NCBI GenBank assembly: GCA_034440615.1 | Contig: JAOTOM010003987.1 | Location: forward strand, 124,001 to 188,000 | Reading direction: 5' to 3' | Source of the DNA: Ashinkailepas kermadecensis | Taxonomy: Eukaryota > Arthropoda > Thecostraca > Neolepadidae | Length of the DNA stretch: 64,000 bases | Shown here: piece by piece, positions 59,385 through 64,000 of the stretch | Layout: each line of letters opens with the position of its first letter | How positions within the stretch are numbered: position 1 is the stretch's first letter | Notes under the pieces: generated by a model | What the model was told of the DNA's origin: nothing | The model's input: only the letters and a program-made list of their open reading frames with translations | Database searches by the model: none | Position numbers and translations under genes: made by a program

Positions 59385-60180
59385 ACCTTCCCATAGCTCG
59401 GGTTGCAATCAATGGATTTGCGGTAAGTGATGCCTTAATAGACAGTGGTAGCCAACTGAGTATGATAGACAGCCGTGTTTTTGGCATCATTGCTCCGAAC
59501 TCGCCATTGAAGCCGCCTGCCCGTCTTGTTTCCGCCTCTGGGCATGCTTTGAAAGCTCTGGGCACGTGTAAACTTAAGGTTGCGTTGTCCGGGGAAGATC
59601 ACTGGGAACTTGAAAGTGAGTTTGTCGTTGTAGAAGATTTGATTCATGATGCTGTCTTGGGATGGGACATTTTATCGGCACGCAAGGCCGTGATTGATTG
59701 TTCTCCGACGCACGAGGTTAAGCTAAAGCTGAGAATCAAAAACCTGTCTCTGTCCCGCCACATACGGCTGTTTGCCTGGCTATAAAGGTTGATCAGAAAC
59801 TTTCATGCGAATCGGAATATTTGTTGATCGGCCAGCGTTCCAATAATCTCGAGATTTGCGATTCTCTGTTGAAACCTTTCTCGGAGACGGAGATTCCGCT
59901 GTACGTGCGTAATCGTTCTGATCGCACCGTGACGCTGCATAGGCGCAGCGTGATAGGGTACGCCGAACGCGTTGAGAACATTCAGCCGTATAAACCCAAC
60001 CCCAATCCAGGCGGGCCCTGTGACGCAAAGGCCCAGGTAAACGCCGTGTCAGCTGACGACGGTAAATTTGTTTGTCCTGACGACTGACGAGACTCTTGCC
60101 AGTTTCGAGGTGGGGGAGGCTATCTCCGGCCCACAGCGAGACAAGCTGGCTGACCTAATCGCCTCTTTCCCTGAGGCGTT
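59303..60180 (+). pseudogene. Element B protease and pre-RT region
   Basis: The retropepsin-like protease carries the DSG active site (ALIDSGSQLSMID) and the LGWDIL end motif. The frame shifts near 59,745 and continues as LIGQRSNNLEICD, ETEIPLYVRNRSDRTVTLH and IGYAERVE. It shifts again near 60,075 to ETLASFEVGEAISG and LADLIASFPEAFSLQ, the segment that normally precedes RT. RT fingers and palm with the catalytic aspartates are missing. Pol overlaps gag in the -1 frame, with AGGGGGC at 59,357-59,363 as a possible but non-canonical slip site. Confidence 0.88.
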
Positions 60181-60232
60181 TTCGTTGCAGTCACAGTTTT
60201 CGTTGCACTGCAGTTCGTTGCAGTGTGACAGC

Positions 60233-60263
60233 GGTCTGTGACAGCATGGTGTCAGAAGTGGGA
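60233..60263 (+). other. Internal LTR-end plus primer-site remnant
   Basis: GGTCTGTGACA (identical to the LTR terminus), then GCA, then TGGTGTCAGAAGTGGGA, which has the form of a primer-binding site. It sits inside pol, immediately before the inverted RT segment, after small GTTTTCGTTGCA-type repeats. Confidence 0.75.
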
Positions 60264-60465
60264 TGAACTTTCGGTGCCAGGAGAAAAACCCTAGGATCCT
60301 TTTAGCCTCCCGGATGGTTCTGGGCGGGGACAGGTTTTCCACAATTTCGATACGGTCGGTATCTATTGTAACGGCATCAGGGGTGATGCGGTGGCCGAGG
60401 TACGTTAGCTCGGTTTGGAAGAGCTTGCATTTACTAGGTGAAACCTTTATCCCCTCCTTCAGCAC
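60264..60465 (-). pseudogene. Inverted RT connection segment inside element B
   Basis: On the minus strand the frame gives GIKVSPSKCKLFQ, LTYLGHRITPDAVTIDTDRI, PPRTIREAKRILGFFSWHRK and FIP. This is the stretch that follows the catalytic centre of Ty3/gypsy RT. On the plus strand the element resumes at FIPSFSTVAEPLVRL, the next piece in normal order. So about 200 bp is flipped relative to everything around it. Confidence 0.9.
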
Positions 60466-62598
60466 CGTCGCAGAGCCTCTGGTCAGACTCTGCAACTCAG
60501 AGAAGTACTACTGGAGCGGCGACCTGGACGCCAGTTTCGCCGCTCTGAAGGCGGAGGTGATCAGCAGCCGGGTGCTGAGCTATCCACGCCGAGACTGCCC
60601 GTTCATCCTCTACACTGACAGTAGCAGCTGTGGGGAGGTCAAATTTTGAGTCAAATACAGGACGGTGCTGAGCGTGTCATAGCCTACAGCGGCAACAGAT
60701 ACAGTAAGGCGCAGCGCAAATGGACGATCTATGAACTGGAGCTGTACAGCTTTTTACAAGGCCTGAAGAAATTCTACAAGTACCTAGCCGATGTGGAATT
60801 CACGTGGGTCTGTGACTGTAGAAGTGCATTGCAAATCCTACAGAATCGCGATCAGATGAACCCGAGGCTGGTGAGATGGCGAGCCTTCATCAGCCAGTTC
60901 AGGTATAATACCGAGCACCGAAAGGCTAGCCAAATGCAGCACGTAGATATGCTGTCTCGCATACACACGGACCAGGAACAGGAGATCAGCGATGCGGCCC
61001 GGTCGGCCGACGAACCATCACATGGTTGTGATACGGCACGGGGACAGGAGACAGTCCCTGACACGTCCGGCGACAGCGGACCGGTGAGACCGGGCGCGGG
61101 TCAGTCGGATCCGCCGACTACAGAGCGTGCGGACGGTCGCGCCGCCCCTGACCCTGGTGGCGAAACTCAGCAACAGTGCACGGACAGTGCACGGACGACG
61201 CACGGCCGACGCGCCGATGCTACCCCGGTACGGGGGACGGATTTGTACCCGGAATCTGTACGTACAAATTCGACACCGAAGTCTAACGGTTGTGAAGTCG
61301 CTAGCGAGGGGGCTCGGGAGGTTTCCGCTGTTTCACTGGTTCCTCTCAAGCCAGATACCCTGCGCTGGTACCAGCGGCACGACAGGAATTGTGGAGCCAT
61401 AGCACATCGCTTGAATCATGGAAAGTGGCCACGTTTCGCCCCTCCCTGTCTGAAACGTGAGCCGTCGGAACATTTCAAACTAAGAGACGGGATTGTGCGC
61501 CGAACGCCGGCAGGGTCGGCGGGCCCCGAGCAGGTGGTCTGGCCCTTGGCAAAACGATATGAGCTGTTTCATGCTCACCACGACACCACACACCACGCCC
61601 ATGGTGGCCCTGAGCAAATGTACGAGCTGATCAGTCGGCACGCTTGGTACCCGGGCATAAAGGCAGGATGCGAAGACTACGTCCATACCTGCGAAAGATG
61701 CGAACAGAGAAAAAGTACTCGTATCCGCAATGCTCCCCTGCCGCCTCAGCCGGCAAACTGGCCTAACGAGACGCTCGTAATTGACATTGTAAATATGCCA
61801 AGAAGTCAGGTGACGAATAGGTCACTGGTGCTTACGTGTGTTGACAAATTGTCAGGGTTTCTGTCTTGCTACCCGCTTGACACAGGTAACGCAGAAGAAG
61901 TCGTCGAAGTGTTAAGCGCCCACTTTTTGACCTATGGTGCCCCAGAAAACCTCGAGGGCGATGCGAGCTCAAACCTCGTGAAAAATGCCCAGGTCACGGC
62001 GCTTTGCGAGCATTTCGGTGTTCAGACGCGGGCGAGCGTGGGGTATCACCACGAAGCCGTCGGCAAGGTCGAAAGAAAACACTTTGACATTAAACGCCGC
62101 CTACGGACGATGTCAGACTCCAGAGGCACTGACTGGGTGCAGAAGCTACCCGGTACAGTTTTCTCGCTGAACAATGAAGTATCCGATTCGACCGGTTTTT
62201 CTCCATTCTTCATTTATTTTCTCCGCTACCACCACACCCCATTGTCGAAACTAGCAGCTGCCCCCAGGAACCAATACTCACACGATTATGTTCACGAGAA
62301 GCTCCGTCTCCTGTCCAATGTGTTTCAACAGTCGCAGCAGCAGCGCGCCCAGAGCGCTGGCCGGTACAAACAGCAGTATGACAGGCGGCACAGAGTTGCA
62401 GAGCCAGCGATCAAAGTCGGTGACAGGTTGTTGTACAGGAACTTTTCCGCTCGATCCAAGTTGGATTATCCTTGGATAGGACCTTATGTTGTAGTCGCCC
62501 TACGAGGTCGACGGCACTTAGATTTTGTTGAAAAAGGTGGAAAACTTCGACGCACCCATGTGAAAAATGTAAAAGTTGTGCGCGATCGTGATGTGTAA
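60446..62598 (+). pseudogene. Element B RNase H and integrase
   Basis: After FIPSFSTVAEPLVRL, RNase H starts (FILYTDSSSCG) and shifts frame near 60,640. It continues in a 650-codon ORF (60,646-62,598): RNase H to residue ~105 (YSKAQRKWTIYELELYSFLQ, HVDMLSR), then a hydrophilic linker of about 130 residues. The integrase zinc-binding domain follows (HAHHDTTHHAHG near 305-316, CERC near 348). The catalytic core has D~380 (VIDIVNM), D~439 (LEGDASSN) and E~475 (VGKVERKHF), with 36 residues between the last two. The C-terminal GPY/F-like domain reads DYPWIGPYVVV. The integrase part is uninterrupted and could be translated, but no start or frame connects it to gag. Confidence 0.9.
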
Positions 62599-62854
62599 TT
62601 GTGTGACACGTTTCACGTTTTCAGTGCAAGGTGCGAGTATTGTTGCGCATTGCGGCCGCGGGTATCACTTGTTCAGTGCCAGACTTGACGTTTGTACAGA
62701 AGATACATGGTACTTACTTGGTACGGCGACATAGGTGAGGTCAGGGTAGCCGTTCAGCGTTATTTGCTTCAAACGCGGTGTATATACTGAGCTGAAATCC
62801 GTTTTTTTTTTGTTCAATTGCGATTACCCTCGCAATTTGGATGAGAGGGGAAAG

Positions 62855-63039
62855 TGTCAGACTTTGGTGTCTGTTGTTGGGCCGCCGCCGGGCTGCCTCG
62901 GCACGTGCGCTAATGCGCCGGGCCACGTGACCGGGTCACGTGACCGGGTCACGTGACCCGGGCCGCCGGGGGTGGCTCGGCGGCGTGTCGTGTCATGCGG
63001 GAGGGTGAATACAGGATTCGAGGGTGAAGGTCTGTGACA
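62855..63039 (+). repeat. Element B 3' LTR
   Basis: 185 bp with about three CACGTG-bearing 13-bp units. It is preceded by GAGAGGGGAAAG and followed by the target copy CAAGC. Confidence 0.93.
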
Positions 63040-63044
63040 CAAGC

Positions 63045-63669
63045 GTGTTTTATGGGACGGCAAATGCGACGTTGAATTGTTTAAGGTGGAAATTCGAATT
63101 ACCGCAGTCCATGTAAACTACGTAGGTGACCTGACCCTGACGAGATAATAACTTCAAACTCGGTACGCTAATAAGAAATATAATCCATCAGCACACATAT
63201 TCTGTGTGTTCAAAAATATTGAATAGCGGTACAGTAGTGCGCAAGGAAACATTTTTCTAATTTAACCCTTCATTTGACGTAGGGTCTGACCTGAGGTCAC
63301 ACCTTGCAGCTTTACATTTTTGTTTCATCATTTTAAATACACGTGTGAATCACGTTTGACTAACTTACATGGTTTGCTTACGAACAATGTATCAGCGCAT
63401 GTGTAAAAGCAGTATTGAGACGAGATCGTGACCTGCCTGTTATCCGCAATGGCTGCGATATTGCGAGAGCTTAGAACACAATTTGCACATGATGTGCGCA
63501 AGTGAGGAATCTGATGGCATGTCAAAAATAAAGCGATAGCATGAGCGGATCACGAGATAGCTTTGAAATATCAGGTGAGGGGGATTCAACTTGACCCCAC
63601 TCCGCACTGTAAGGGTTAACTGAAAAGTTTCTGGCTTACTGGACATTTCACCGCAATCACAGGCTCTAG
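63045..63669. other. No recognised gene
   Basis: Flank between element B and the transposase remnant. TGACCTGAGGTCA-type phrases occur near 63,130 and 63,285. The left terminal repeat of the Tc1/mariner-like element may lie here, but I cannot define it without its right end. Confidence 0.45.
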
Positions 63670-64000
63670 TGGGGAAGAAAAGTAACGACCCTGAGTTCCG
63701 AGACCGTGCGGACGATTGCGGACCAGGTTCGCCAGGAGCCAAATATTTCGGTTTGGCGTCTTGGGCGGGGCGAGGTCGTCAGCAAATGCACAGTCCACCG
63801 AATCCTGAAAAAGGATTTCCTGACCTGACTCCCAACAGGATTTCCATTTGTCATGTTCTGAAAGCAGCTGACCAGGAGGGGCGAGTCCAGTTTTGCAACT
63901 GGCTGAAGATGAGGTGTGCCTTCTCGGAGCACTTCATCGACAACATCTGGTTCTCGGACGAGGCACACTTTCATCTGCATGGTCAGGTGAATTGGCAGAA
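63670..64000 (+). pseudogene. Tc1/mariner-type transposase, broken, cut by window end
   Basis: Frame 1 (63,670-63,830) gives a helix-turn-helix region: SSETVRTIADQVRQEPNISV and CTVHRILKKDFL. Frame 2 (from about 63,825) continues with ISICHVLKAADQEGRVQFCN, then NIWFSDEAHFHLHGQVNWQ. The FSDEAHFHL block holds the first catalytic aspartate (codon 63,957-63,959) of the DDE/D centre in Tc1/mariner-related transposases of arthropods and other animals. One frameshift between the blocks breaks the gene; the remainder lies beyond the window. No N-terminal Met was chosen because the frame is closed upstream by a stop at 63,667. Confidence 0.85.

Larger units (their letters stand above)
58255..63039 (+). 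mobile_element. Ty3/gypsy-type LTR retrotransposon, element B, scrambled
   Basis: A 4,785-bp insertion with LTRs of 209 and 185 bp, a 5-bp target duplication CAAGC (58,250-58,254 and 63,040-63,044) and purine tract GAGAGGGGAAAG (62,843-62,854). Order: 5' LTR, 54-bp tandem repeats, a misplaced integrase tail fragment, gag end, protease, a pre-RT segment, an internal LTR-end/primer-site remnant, inverted RT connection sequence, RNase H, integrase, 3' LTR. The protease-RT-RNase H-integrase order identifies Ty3/gypsy (Metaviridae-like). No envelope gene is seen. Stops, frameshifts, the missing RT palm and the inversion make it non-autonomous. Confidence 0.95.

Noticed and set aside
58255..63039. 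Element B as an endogenous retrovirus with envelope
   Set aside because: The integrase frame ends at 62,598, and only 256 bases lie before the 3' LTR, with no envelope-like ORF.

Overview
The window looks like gene-poor, transposon-dense nuclear DNA from an invertebrate animal. Short blocks of period-5 CCTAA/TTAGG, the arthropod-type telomere unit, point weakly to an arthropod; I cannot name a species. I see no intact host gene, rRNA, tRNA or CRISPR array. Nearly every supported feature is a mobile element, a satellite or minisatellite, or a rearrangement among them.

Layout. 1-9.3 kb: end of a TTAA-flanked MITE (called MITE-1 here), a 27-bp and a 51-bp minisatellite, then a decayed Jockey/CR1-type LINE (about 5.26-8.69 kb) with a 3' palindrome and poly-A, then a 46-bp tandem repeat. 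9.3-18.7 kb: mostly unrecognised, with a degenerate minisatellite, a ~178-bp satellite invaded by MITE-1, and a nested foldback element. 18.69-31.57 kb and 38.73-52.17 kb: two arms of a very large inverted duplication. Each arm holds a decayed unrecognised coding region, a 35-bp minisatellite, a second MITE family (MITE-2), a GC-rich degenerate minisatellite and CCTAA-rich blocks. The spacer (31.57-38.73 kb) holds an internally deleted Ty3/gypsy-type LTR retrotransposon (element A, 34,747-37,380) and a homopolymer-rich stretch that may be an assembly fault. The right arm is interrupted by a 3.83-kb DNA transposon (39,390-43,222) with ~400-bp terminal inverted repeats, an 8-bp target duplication and one 811-residue intact ORF whose residue pattern is hAT-like but divergent. 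52.2-58.2 kb: a TA microsatellite, a ~170-bp satellite and dispersed repeats. 58,255-63,039: a longer but also scrambled relative of element A (element B). The last 330 bases hold the start of a broken Tc1/mariner-type transposase cut by the window edge.

The inverted duplication acts as an internal control. Where one arm carries an insertion and the other does not, the empty site can be read directly. This gives a TTAA target for MITE-1 and an 8-bp target duplication for the 3.83-kb transposon. The two LTR elements show repeated template-switch or microhomology products: an inverted reverse-transcriptase segment next to an internal LTR-end/primer-site remnant, an integrase fragment moved in front of gag, and large internal deletions. 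The 811-residue ORF is the only protein here that looks potentially functional.
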